Below are positions 32,728-42,200 of a stretch of DNA of 57,122 bases, piece by piece; position 1 is the first letter of the stretch, and each line of letters opens with the position of its first letter. The notes below the pieces were generated by a model. That model was not told the DNA's origin, ran no database searches, and saw only the letters and a program-made list of their open reading frames with translations. The stretch lies in assembly GCA_030427935.1 (NCBI GenBank), contig JAUICI010000008.1, forward strand, positions 1-57,122. Reading direction: 5' to 3'. This DNA comes from Bacteroidia bacterium (lineage in GTDB: Bacteria > Bacteroidota > Bacteroidia > Flavobacteriales_D > Crocinitomicaceae). The translations under genes were made by a program, and so were the position numbers.

Positions 32728-35634
32728 TTACCTCAACAACACAAATGCAGCCCAAAAATAAGGGTCGTATTTTTTGGAGAACTTTAGTTGTGTAGCACGA
32801 AATGCTTCTTCAATAGGATTTCCATCAACTAGTTTGGAGTAAAATGTTGCCATGAACTCAGCAGTTTCCTTATCTGGAACTTGCCAAAGACTCATGATAA
32901 TGTTTTTGCAGCCTGCCATTTTAAAGGCTCTTTGTAAACCATACACCCCTTCTGATCCTTGTATGTCTCCTAGCCCCGTTTCACAGGCAGACATCACAAC
33001 AAGTCTCGTTTTTCTCATATCAATATGGGCGACTTCGAGGGCTGTTAGCACGCCATCATTTCCGTCTTTGCCCTTGTTCTCTTGAGCATTCGCATTAGCA
33101 AAAACAAGTCCGGAACGTATCATTGGGTTTGAACTTTTTACAAATGAACTCATTGCTTGTCCACGATCACCTCCTCTAAATTTAACGTCGGAAACTTCCG
33201 TTTCTAATTGTTTGAATGCTTGTTCAGGATCTGGATAAAAGAACCCATGAGTTGCAACATGCAGAATATCACTATTTGAAGCGATAGATTTGAACTGAAA
33301 TTCAGACGCCAACAAATCCTCGAATAAATTAACCTCAAATTTCTTTTTCAGTAGTATTTTTTGGATTTTTTCGGCTTCTGTTTTTGTGCCCTCCAGATAA
33401 CCCCAAATCCCAATTCCTTGATCGTTTTTGTTGTAATTAATTCCCCCAAAAATTGAAATTTTAGCATGTTGATGCAAGGCTTTTAATGTAGGGTTTATAT
33501 TTGAAGTACTTCCAATACGCTGAAGTTTATATTGAGAGGCTAGATAAATGTTTTGAGAGTTTCGAATTCCAGAAAAACTTACTTTATGTAACAAACCATC
33601 TGGGGAATAATAGATAGTTTTAATTCCCTCAAGTTCTTTTTGGATTGGCTTCCAAATGAGTTCAAATAGTTTTGACCCTCCTCCATCTTTTTTACCGTAG
33701 ATTTTTTCTACATAGTTTTTATTATTTCCACCAAACACATCTATAATTTCGATGAGATTCTCTTCGGAAAACAACTTAATGATCAAGGGTTGTTTAAAGT
33801 TCTTTTTTATTAGAAGCGCGCAGTATTGGTACGTGTCGTTAAAGTCATTAATTCCCTTTCCATCAAACTCGCGATATCTAAGAAATTCGATGGCGGCTTC
33901 GTTTGTTTTCAGTTTATTTCTAACATCCTTCCATTGATTATCCAAAACCAAATTAAAATCCGAAAAATCAGTAGATTTTGCAACCAAATTGGATTCGAGG
34001 GAATCTGCTTTGTCTTCCAGGAGTTTGATGTTTTGCTTCCTGTATCTTTCAGGAACCGCATATAATCCATCAATTTGTTTTTTCAGCTTAAGCCATTGTT
34101 CATAATCTTTGATTAGAGATGAGTCCTTTGAGTTTAATACGATGTTTCTCATTGCGGTGGATGACTTTAAAAGAAGGCCCTTGGTCAACAAGATATTGTC
34201 ATAAACCTGCCTTGATATACTGGGCTCTTTTTCCGAATATTCGATTGCAAATGAGTAGAACTTCATAAAAACGTCAGACTGTTCATTCATAAAGTTTTCT
34301 TTTTCGCTTTCAGAAATGAATGAGAAATTACTTTTTAACTTTTGTTGGATTAGTTGTAGCTCTTCGCTTAAATAAGAGAAAGCATTTTTCATATTGCCCT
34401 TAAACCAATTAACGCTTCCTAAATTTCTTAAGGCGTCTTCTTTTCTCAGTACAGAGCCAATATCACTGGCAATTTCATATGATTTTTTGGCATAATAGTC
34501 TGTGGAGTCTAAATATTGGGATTGTAAAGGCTCTCCTTTTTTCAATCTAGTCGCTAAAATTCGATAATTCGAAGCAAGGCTGTTTTTACTAATTGTTAGG
34601 GAATATAACCTTCCATTTTCTGTATATAATTGATCGGCCAAGTAGACATATTCTAGGGAGGCTTGGATTAAACTATCGTGTATTTTGTCGTTCGTGTTTT
34701 TGTAGTATTGGGCACAAGATTTCAAAAAGCTACTCAAGTTCGAGGTATTTGCCGCTATTCCCGCCTTGTCTTGAATTTCTGTACAAGTCTTTAATGCTTT
34801 TTTGAAATGCTCATAGGCCTGGTTTAGCAAGCTATCTCGTATTTGAGGTTGATTGCTATGTTCTTCTGCCAATTCAGCATATTCAATGGCGATGTTTTCT
34901 AAGTTAATACCCTGTGTATATTTCCCTCCAGTTTTGGTCGAAATTTCAAGGGCTTTTTGGTGATATTCAAGTGATTTCAAATGTGATCCTTGTTCAGAAT
35001 AAATAATGGCAATATTTCCGTAATCATATCCAATAGCTTTTTCCAAACCAAGTTTTTGATGCAGTTTTAAAGCAATTTGGAAATACTCGTTTGCTTTTTT
35101 AAAATCTCCAAGGTCCAAATAGATATTTCCGATATTGCCGCAATTGTTCGCATACACTTTATCATTTCCTAAATCTCTGCTGATTTCAGAAGCTTGAGTT
35201 AAGTATTTGAGCGCTTTTTGATAATCTCCACCTCTTCGAAACATCGTGCCCATATTGTTGAGAACATTGGCTTCTCCCTTTTGGTATTTTTCTTTTCGAA
35301 AGATTTTAAGTGCAGTTTCAAAATCCAACAAGGCTTCTTCGTTCATCCCTAATTCCTTCTTACACCAACCAATATTATTTACAACATTGGCTCTGGGAAG
35401 CGCTTTGTTAGAGTCTATATAGATTGATTCAGCCTTTTTATAATGCAGAATGGCTTTTTTAGGATTTCTTTTTTTCAACTCATCACCGATCGCATAATTC
35501 GTTTTTGCGATTTTCAGAACGTCATTAGATTGCTCAATTTTTTCCAGATGAGCCAATAGTGAATCCAATTTCGATTGTGAAAAAGAGTTAGCGGCAAATA
35601 AAAAAACCAGTAAAATAAGAATGTGATACCTCAT
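32728..35634 (-). CDS. secreted TPR-CHAT protease (first copy)
   Basis: A 968-residue protein from ATG 35634, which starts a signal peptide (MRYHILILLVFLFAANSFSQ); the longer frame adds 7 residues. Tetratricopeptide repeats fill about residues 40-430 (NNIGWCKKELGMNEEALLDF, YGNIAIIYSEQGSHLKSLEY). A helical linker follows, and then the C-terminal CHAT domain (about 650-968). The caspase-like dyad is complete: His796 in LHVATHGFF and Cys884 in MSACETGLGD. The motif GVYGLQRAFKMAGCKNIIMSLWQVPD follows. It lies 49 bp downstream of an AraC regulator on the same strand and precedes the head-GIN genes. A secreted peptidase activated through its TPRs is the simplest reading; its substrate is unknown. 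Confidence 0.93.
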   Translation of the reverse strand: MRYHILILLVFLFAANSFSQSKLDSLLAHLEKIEQSNDVLKIAKTNYAIGDELKKRNPKKAILHYKKAESIYIDSNKALPRANVVNNIGWCKKELGMNEEALLDFETALKIFRKEKYQKGEANVLNNMGTMFRRGGDYQKALKYLTQASEISRDLGNDKVYANNCGNIGNIYLDLGDFKKANEYFQIALKLHQKLGLEKAIGYDYGNIAIIYSEQGSHLKSLEYHQKALEISTKTGGKYTQGINLENIAIEYAELAEEHSNQPQIRDSLLNQAYEHFKKALKTCTEIQDKAGIAANTSNLSSFLKSCAQYYKNTNDKIHDSLIQASLEYVYLADQLYTENGRLYSLTISKNSLASNYRILATRLKKGEPLQSQYLDSTDYYAKKSYEIASDIGSVLRKEDALRNLGSVNWFKGNMKNAFSYLSEELQLIQQKLKSNFSFISESEKENFMNEQSDVFMKFYSFAIEYSEKEPSISRQVYDNILLTKGLLLKSSTAMRNIVLNSKDSSLIKDYEQWLKLKKQIDGLYAVPERYRKQNIKLLEDKADSLESNLVAKSTDFSDFNLVLDNQWKDVRNKLKTNEAAIEFLRYREFDGKGINDFNDTYQYCALLIKKNFKQPLIIKLFSEENLIEIIDVFGGNNKNYVEKIYGKKDGGGSKLFELIWKPIQKELEGIKTIYYSPDGLLHKVSFSGIRNSQNIYLASQYKLQRIGSTSNINPTLKALHQHAKISIFGGINYNKNDQGIGIWGYLEGTKTEAEKIQKILLKKKFEVNLFEDLLASEFQFKSIASNSDILHVATHGFFYPDPEQAFKQLETEVSDVKFRGGDRGQAMSSFVKSSNPMIRSGLVFANANAQENKGKDGNDGVLTALEVAHIDMRKTRLVVMSACETGLGDIQGSEGVYGLQRAFKMAGCKNIIMSLWQVPDKETAEFMATFYSKLVDGNPIEEAFRATQLKFSKKYDPYFWAAFVLLR

Positions 35635-35683
35635 AATTTTGACTTGAAGCCACAAATTTAGAAGTAATTAAAAGATTTGAGCA

Positions 35684-36592
35684 TCAATTCATATTCAACT
35701 CTCGATATTTATTTGGAGTAAGACCTGTTTTCTGCTTAAACAATCTCGAAAAATAATGGGGATAATTAAAACCTAAATCGTAAGCTATTACGGATACACT
35801 TTCTTCTGAGTTTAATAACCTTGTCTTGGCTTTATCCACTATAAAATCGTTGATATAATCCTTGGCATTTCGACCAGTTTCTTTTTTCAATAAATCGCTC
35901 AAATAATTCTGTGAAAGAGCCACTTCATCGGCAAAATACTGGATGCTTGGCGTTCCATCGGAAAGCTGTTTTTCTTCTTGATAGTATTCTTTCAATAATT
36001 CATCCACTCTGGTGATCACATCTTTATTCGATGAAGCTCTGGTGTGGAATTGGCGCTCATAAAATCGCATGCAATAGTTCAGCAGTAATTCAATATTCGA
36101 AACCAGTAATTGTTGGCTATGGGCATCAATATTCTGGTCCAGCTCAAAATCAATTTTATCGATACAGTCGTTTAGAATATCTTCTTCTTTTTTTGATAAA
36201 TGCAAAGCTTCATGGACATCATAAGAGAAGAAAGAGTACGCATCGATATGTTTACCTAAGTTGGATTTTCGAATCAGATCGGGATGAAAAAATAGCATCC
36301 AACCGTTGGCACTGAATTCATCTTTTTCGCTTTGAATGATTTGGTTGGGTCCAATAAAACTTAGAACACCTTCATTAAAATCATAATAATTTCGTCCGTA
36401 TCGCATTCCACAGTCAGCGTCTTTCATGCTTATCATGTAGAAATCCGTGGTCATTTTTACTCCCACGACTTCTTCCGGCACATTCATTTTGGAAACATCA
36501 ACGATACCAACCAAGGGATGTTTGGGTGGTTCCAATCCCATCATTTGAAATCCTTCGCTTAAAGATGATATTCTGACTATTTCGTTTGACAT
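35684..36592 (-). CDS. AraC family transcriptional regulator (adjacent to CHAT gene)
   Basis: A 302-residue cytoplasmic regulator. The N-terminal ~170 residues form a beta-rich sensor-like region (YDFNEGVLSFIGPNQIIQ, WMLFFHPDLIRKS). The C-terminal double helix-turn-helix of the AraC/XylS family spans about 205-300: SIQYFADEVALSQNYLSDLL with KKETGRNAKDYIN, then VSVIAYDLGFNYPHYFSRLFK and KTGLTPNKYR. The ligand is unknown. It lies 49 bp upstream of the TPR-CHAT gene and may be co-transcribed with it, so it may control that cluster. A -7 promoter element is visible 41 bp upstream. Confidence 0.92.
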   Translation of the reverse strand: MSNEIVRISSLSEGFQMMGLEPPKHPLVGIVDVSKMNVPEEVVGVKMTTDFYMISMKDADCGMRYGRNYYDFNEGVLSFIGPNQIIQSEKDEFSANGWMLFFHPDLIRKSNLGKHIDAYSFFSYDVHEALHLSKKEEDILNDCIDKIDFELDQNIDAHSQQLLVSNIELLLNYCMRFYERQFHTRASSNKDVITRVDELLKEYYQEEKQLSDGTPSIQYFADEVALSQNYLSDLLKKETGRNAKDYINDFIVDKAKTRLLNSEESVSVIAYDLGFNYPHYFSRLFKQKTGLTPNKYRELNMN

Positions 36593-36632
36593 AACTCTGA
36601 TTTTATGATATTAAGATACTACGATTTATTGA

Positions 36633-36640
36633 CAAAATTA
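36633..36640 (-). promoter_or_regulatory. -7 promoter element of the AraC-CHAT transcript
   Basis: Minus strand TAATTTTG matches TAnnTTTG, 41 bp upstream of ATG 36592. No -33 TTTG at ideal spacing was found. The 153-bp intergenic region also holds a hairpin at its other end (36726-36745). Confidence 0.45.
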
Positions 36641-36725
36641 GGTCAAAACCAAAGTACGAACTAACACAAAATCAGGAAGGGCTAACACATTTCACTAATA
36701 TGGGCTAAACTCTCAGAGCAAATAT

Positions 36726-36745
36726 CCCGGGAATGAATTCCCGGG
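36726..36745 (-). terminator. strong GC-rich hairpin after the PDZ-hydrolase gene
   Basis: CCCGGGAAT (36726-36734) and ATTCCCGGG (36737-36745) form a 9-bp inverted repeat with a 2-base centre. It begins at the base next to the stop codon of the minus-strand gene 36746. A short A/T run follows in the direction of transcription (ATATTT). Likely a terminator, since the T-tract is weak but the stem is very stable. Confidence 0.6.
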
Positions 36746-38116
36746 TTATTTTAGGGAATTCATCCAATCGATTGTCGTTTTTCCGACTTCTGGGTTGTAT
36801 TTCGAAGTCAATGCTTGAAAGTATCCTCTGGAGTTCAGCGTTTGCACGTTTTCTTCCATGGAGTTAAAAGTCACAAATCCGTGGTCCGCATTCTTGATGA
36901 CTTTCCAGCTTCCTTTACCTGGGTTGTTTGAGTTTACAATTCTTGCAATGGACTTTACGTGATTGGCGTTTAGAGCTTGGATATCATACTCACCGTAAAT
37001 GGCAAGGGTATGAGATTTTACTTGCAACCATTCATTGACCAAACTTACCTGCTGAAGATCCTGCCAAAAAGTATAGTGACGATCCATGAAAACACCATTT
37101 TTGAATTGCTCCAATGTACCTTCATCTTCTAGCATTTTATAGTGTTTTTCATTGGCCAATAGTTCTTCTTTTGATAAACCTCGGATATAATAATCATACC
37201 AAAAGGGAGTTACTCTTCGAATATCTCCTTCGACTTCGGCGTATGGGGTATTAAACATTTCACCTTGAACTCTTGTCAATTCTTGCATGTATTCAAACCA
37301 GGAGTGGATTAAAGTTCCGTAGGTCATCACTCCGAATGAATTAAATTCTTTTGCTAAAATTGGCGCGATAACTCCTCCCATGGAATGCCCGAAAATGAAA
37401 ATCTTTTCAGTATTCACCTGCTCATATTTTTGGAGTGATTTATAGGCTTGCCTGAAAATTTCCAGCTCCTCAGAAAAGTTCATTTCCATGCAGTGTTTTT
37501 CGCTTTGGCTATCTCCAATTCCTGCTTTTTCTACCCGGTAGACAGCATACCCAGCTTTAATCCAATCTGTATAAAGCTTCATGGATGTAATGTCTGGAAC
37601 CATAGCAAATTCGGTAGATGAACAGGTGTAGCCCTGAATAAAATAGACCACTGGCGGATTCTCGATTCCTTTTGGCGTAGCTAAAATCGATCTTAATTTG
37701 TGACCAGGAAGTTCTACTACATCGTAAAGCATGTCGGCCCCCTCTATCTGCTCATGAGGTCGGCCGACAGCTTTCACTTTCTTCGTGATTGTTTTTCCTT
37801 TTTGAAAGTAGCTGATTTCGATGGGATCACCATCTCTTAAAGTCCCAGCAGCAGGACCTATATCGCGAATTGTATTGATTTTATTTCCATTGATTTTAGT
37901 AAGTACGGCACCTGGTTTCATTCCTGCTTGGTCAACAGTGGATCCAGGAAGTACTAAGTCAATATAGGCTCCTCCGGCTTCCTTAAAGTTTGTGAGTTTT
38001 TTAAGGGAATCATTCATGTTTTGCATGCGTATTCCGAGAGCAGCCCTTCTTTTGAGTTCTTGTCCGTTTAGTTGACAAGTTATAATTGCAAGTGTGAGTA
38101 TGAAAATCGTTCTCAT
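36746..38116 (-). CDS. exported alpha/beta hydrolase with N-terminal PDZ domain
   Basis: A 456-residue protein from ATG 38116 (signal peptide MRTIFILTLAIITCQLNGQ); the longer frame adds 19 residues. A PDZ domain spans about 25-115 (DLVLPGSTVDQAGMKPGAVLTKINGNKI). An alpha/beta hydrolase (acyl-peptidase/S9-like) follows from about 140: VYFIQGYTCS for the oxyanion region and nucleophile Ser245 in FGHSMGGV, with YGEYD supplying Asp and NADHGF the His. The PDZ-hydrolase fusion is known from a minority of secreted S9-type enzymes in Bacteroidota. It is preceded by a promoter flanked by two inverted repeats and lies next to an AraC regulator gene. Substrate unknown. Confidence 0.9.
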   Translation of the reverse strand: MRTIFILTLAIITCQLNGQELKRRAALGIRMQNMNDSLKKLTNFKEAGGAYIDLVLPGSTVDQAGMKPGAVLTKINGNKINTIRDIGPAAGTLRDGDPIEISYFQKGKTITKKVKAVGRPHEQIEGADMLYDVVELPGHKLRSILATPKGIENPPVVYFIQGYTCSSTEFAMVPDITSMKLYTDWIKAGYAVYRVEKAGIGDSQSEKHCMEMNFSEELEIFRQAYKSLQKYEQVNTEKIFIFGHSMGGVIAPILAKEFNSFGVMTYGTLIHSWFEYMQELTRVQGEMFNTPYAEVEGDIRRVTPFWYDYYIRGLSKEELLANEKHYKMLEDEGTLEQFKNGVFMDRHYTFWQDLQQVSLVNEWLQVKSHTLAIYGEYDIQALNANHVKSIARIVNSNNPGKGSWKVIKNADHGFVTFNSMEENVQTLNSRGYFQALTSKYNPEVGKTTIDWMNSLK

Positions 38117-38195
38117 AAAATTTGTCTTAAAAGCGAAAGGAATCTGAATCGGGCGACTCAGATTCCTAACCATGATTACTTGTTGCTAAAAATTA

Positions 38196-38240
38196 TATAA
38201 CTCTGTTATAATGATTCAAAGATAAACGAGAACGTTTATT
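38196..38240 (-). promoter_or_regulatory. promoter with two flanking inverted repeats upstream of the PDZ-hydrolase
   Basis: Minus-strand TATCTTTG (38217-38224) is a -7 box. On the start-site side lies the perfect repeat TATAAC-TCT-GTTATA (38196-38210), and immediately upstream lies ATAAACG-AGAA-CGTTTAT (38222-38239). The block TTCTC(G)TTTATCTTTGA around the -7 box is nearly repeated at the promoter of the neighbouring AraC gene (39126-39133). The arrangement suggests operators for that regulator. Confidence 0.5.
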
Positions 38241-38258
38241 CATTTGGGGTAAAAATTG

Positions 38259-39116
38259 CTAATCGATAAATCCGTGCTTTTTCATCGATTTTCTCAGGTT
38301 TTTTGGGTCTGAAAAACCGACTTCCAAACTGATTTCGTTGTAAGAAAAGCCTTTGTTTCTTAATTTCTGAGCTTCGTTTAGTTTGAAACTTAAAAGGTAT
38401 TGGTAGGGCGACATTCCGAAAAATTCCTTAAAGCTTCTTAGAAAATGATATTTCGATAAACAGGACATTTCGGCCACGTGATCCAAGTTGACTTTTTCCT
38501 TGAAATTGTCAGACAAATAGTCTTTTGCTAAAGAGATTCGTCTAAAAAGCTCCTCTTTGGTTTGTCTTTTGGCTGCTGAATGATTAACCAGTTGCTTATC
38601 GACATTGATTTGATCAATGACCATATAATCCACCAAATCAAGGAAGAATGAATCCAAATCGAGATTTTCCCCTTTTTCGAGTTTTTGGATTAGTGAGGGT
38701 AGATAGCAATCTAAGAACTTGCCAGTTTGCGTCTTTTTAGTGGAATTAACTTGATGAAGAAAATGAAAGTCCTCATGAGAATTATGCTCTAGAATTTGTT
38801 CAAGCGAAGACTTTTTAGCTTCGTAAGCCTTTCTGATCAACTCTTCAGACGGGTAAACACAAATACCGTGTGCATACTCATCGGCATCAAAATCGATGGT
38901 AAATTCATCTTGAGCATTTACTATGAGATACTGCCCTTGACTCACTTCGAAATTGGTCTGATTCATTTTATAGCGCTCTTTTCCTTCGGTAACATATTTT
39001 ACAGAATAGGGCGAAGACTCCACCTTTCGATTGAATTGCTTTAGCCTTGAATGATTAATTTTTCCAGAGGAATTTTCAAAAGGCGTTAATTCTTGTATAA
39101 ATTCTTGTTGCTGCAT
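38259..39116 (-). CDS. AraC family transcriptional regulator (adjacent to PDZ-hydrolase)
   Basis: A 285-residue regulator from ATG 39116; an earlier TTG at 39128 lies inside the promoter box and is rejected. The N-terminal part is a cupin-like sensor region (VKYVTEGKERYKMNQTNF, IVNAQDEFTIDFDADE). The C-terminal ~100 residues form the AraC HTH pair: VNLDHVAEMSCLSKYHFLRSF with KEFFGMSPYQYLL, then SYNEISLEVGFSDPKNLRKSMKKHGF. It lies 142 bp upstream of the PDZ-hydrolase gene on the same strand, separated by a promoter with palindromes. It likely regulates itself and that gene. Confidence 0.9.
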   Translation of the reverse strand: MQQQEFIQELTPFENSSGKINHSRLKQFNRKVESSPYSVKYVTEGKERYKMNQTNFEVSQGQYLIVNAQDEFTIDFDADEYAHGICVYPSEELIRKAYEAKKSSLEQILEHNSHEDFHFLHQVNSTKKTQTGKFLDCYLPSLIQKLEKGENLDLDSFFLDLVDYMVIDQINVDKQLVNHSAAKRQTKEELFRRISLAKDYLSDNFKEKVNLDHVAEMSCLSKYHFLRSFKEFFGMSPYQYLLSFKLNEAQKLRNKGFSYNEISLEVGFSDPKNLRKSMKKHGFID

Positions 39117-39125
39117 AGGTTTGAT

Positions 39126-39133
39126 CAAAGATA
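39126..39133 (-). promoter_or_regulatory. -7 promoter element of the second AraC gene
   Basis: Minus strand TATCTTTG lies only 10 bp before ATG 39116, so the mRNA leader would be only a few nucleotides long. The flanking bases (TTCTC upstream of TTTATCTTTGA) repeat those at the PDZ-hydrolase promoter. Confidence 0.45.
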
Positions 39134-39232
39134 AAGAGAAGCAACAGGAGACGGGCCTTATTTTTTATCAGCGGTTTTTTGAGACTTATGAAAGGAAATT
39201 AAAATGGTTTGAATAGAGATCTCATATTCAGT

Positions 39233-42200
39233 TTATTCCATTGCTTCTTCTAGTTCTAAATTATCATTAAGAAAGTACTTTTTTCCCTCTTTAAGAAAGA
39301 AAAAGTTACCAGCCTCTTTTGAGTATTTATACTCAATAGGAAGAATTTCTTTTCCTGTTTTATCTAAAAGTCCGACGGTATAGTTATGATCAAGTGTTGC
39401 CCATGGATTTTTTAGTCCAACAATTATAATATTGTTTTTAAATACATGTACCAAGTCATATTCGGGCTTTATGATTTCCTTAAAGTTCTCATCAAGTAAA
39501 CCATATTTTCCATCTCTTTTGAAACGATAAAACTCAAAATGTTGTAAGACTTCTTCTGCATCCAGTTTGCAAAAGAAAGTATAGGTAGGGTACTCGTTTT
39601 TATAGATTTCTATGGTTCCTTGCTTTTCAATTTTCAAGTAATCATTGAAATCTTCGAAATCTAAAGCATTTGAAATGATGACACTGTCTTCACGATTTCT
39701 AAATTCATATTGACCATTTTTTTCCAGAATGGTGATCAAATTAAGATTCTGAATCGAATTGAATTCGACTGGAATAACCAACTCTTTTTCTCGAACCTGA
39801 TAGAGGCCCGTCAGCCCATTTTTCCAGACCAGCAGGAATGGAAAGTCATAGTATTGAATGGAATCATACTCCATGGGGATGCTCAGGCAAAGATCTTCAG
39901 AATTAAAAAGTCCCATTCCATCTTCACCTTCAACAAGGTAATATTGTGGTTTCATGTAATAGGCATCAAAGACATCCTTGGCTTTTCCTTTAATTGATTT
40001 GAATTTAAAATTTGGAACTTTGTTTCCAAGACTATCGAGAATTCCATAATCATTTTGGTTTCCCACCATAAAGAGAAATTGATCTCTGGCTTGTTCAATG
40101 AATTCATACTTACATTCAGCTATGAAATTTTGTTTTTCAAGGTTGTAAATTCCATATTGCATGTTTCCATTTACCTTTTGACCGACAATGGCTACCGGGT
40201 GAACGGTGGATTTCGGTAGGCCAACATAATCGTATTTACAAGGCAGTAATTCTTTTTCACCTTGGAGATAGATTCCGTAAGTATTTTCATTTAATATGGT
40301 CTTAATAAATACTTGTTCTTTCGGTTCGGAAAGCGATCTTAAGTACTCAAACCGACCATAGCGGGCTTCGATTAAAACTTTTTCATTTTCATCCATTCTT
40401 CCTCTTGATTGGCCAGAACCAAAATCGATGTAGTGTTCAGTTTTGTGCCACTCTAGCGGAGAATCATATTTAGGTTCGATTTTCCACACTATTTTTCCAT
40501 GATCTCTTACATATTGATAATCTATAAGACCCCAAGCATTTTCATTTTTTACATTGATTACGTCTGAGTTTATGTAAATGCTATCGTACGCGCAGTTCAA
40601 GATCATTTTTTTGAAATGAATGTTATATAAGCCATATTTTCCATTTTGTTTTAGAATTAGGGAAGCATCTTTAAGGCTAGGATTATCTGATGATTCGATG
40701 TGTGAATCGATCTTTTGATATTTACAGGAGAGAATTTGTTTCCCATAAGGATTGTAATACCCCAAAAGATTCGCTTTTCTAACTTTGAAATAGGGTAAAT
40801 CATCAATAAAATCTCGATTAATAGCTGTGTAATTTTCTTTAGATATTTGACTTAATTTTCTGCCCACTTGATACAGCGCAATGTTTCCATCTTTTTGTAT
40901 CCACCTAATGTTTCCTAAGGGCTGAGGCAAATCAAAATTGTGAGCTTCTAATGGACCTGCTAGAGGTTTTTTATTTTTGAGATCGTAAAGAATAAATTTA
41001 GAATTTGAATCTTGAGCAATCATTAGTTGATTATTCAGTAATTCTTTATTGTAATAACCAGTTTTAACAGTGTCTCCTCTAGAGGTAATTAAGATTTCCG
41101 GACTCATAATCAAGTTGCCATTCTCGTCATAATCATATTCACCCCATTCATTGATTATTTCCTGTTGTGGGGAAAAAAGAATGCCATCTTTAATTATGAT
41201 GGAAGAGGAGTAATCTTTGGGTTGTACAAGAATGATCTGTTCTGAATTCATGATTCCTGTTTCGCCATTTTTTGTAAACTGGATTAGGCCATTTTCTTCT
41301 TGAAAGGAATCGGCATTAAATTTCTTTTCATTATAGATATAAGAACTCTTAGAAGAGATTTTATCACCTGATCGTTCATCTTTCTCAAAAACAAGCCCTT
41401 TGGTTAAAGGTGCGACTCTACTGTGAATTTCTTCGAAACTTTTGGTTTGGGGATTAAAAACACCACCAAATCTCCACCCACTGATAGTATATGCATAGTC
41501 TCCATTCTCGTCAAACATTTGTTCACCCCATTCGTCCCATATAGGTTCTTTTCGAAGGTTGTTTACTGATAAAATCACTTTATTGTTCGGTTGTAAATAC
41601 AGTTCATATTGGGGAATCCAGTTACCAAAAGAGATTGTTTGAGTCTTTTTCAATTCTAGATTTCCTTTCTCATCTATCCCGTAAACTTTTCCGTTTATTG
41701 AAATAATGTGAGCAGGCTCTTCGTAGTAATCCACTTCATTTTGATATAAAATGAAAGATTTAATGATTTTAGAAGGAATTGAAGACAGGTTAATTTCCTT
41801 ACTGGTAGTGTTAAGATTCGTTTTCTTTAATTCAATTCTTCCTTTGTTTATGGTTAGAATCAAATCAAGGTCGGAACAATATGCAGCAAAATCGTGCAGT
41901 GGTTTTACAAAAGTTTCGGCTTTCATTTCGAATAAACTCATATAGAAAAGCCCAACTTTATTGTTCTTTTTAATAATCCATGTATGATCGTCATTTTGTG
42001 TGAGGACCTGGGCGTCTTTTGGTAAAAACGGTACTAAAAGCTTTTCTTGAATACTATCGGAGTATTCCAAAAAATGAATGGAATCTGAAAAGTAGCCGTA
42101 GGAACTTATTGTTTCATACATGTCGGTTTCTTTTTCTTTCAGGAGCATGAAACCATTTTCCACTTTACGAACATCAGTGGCTATAGGGGGTATTTTCCAT

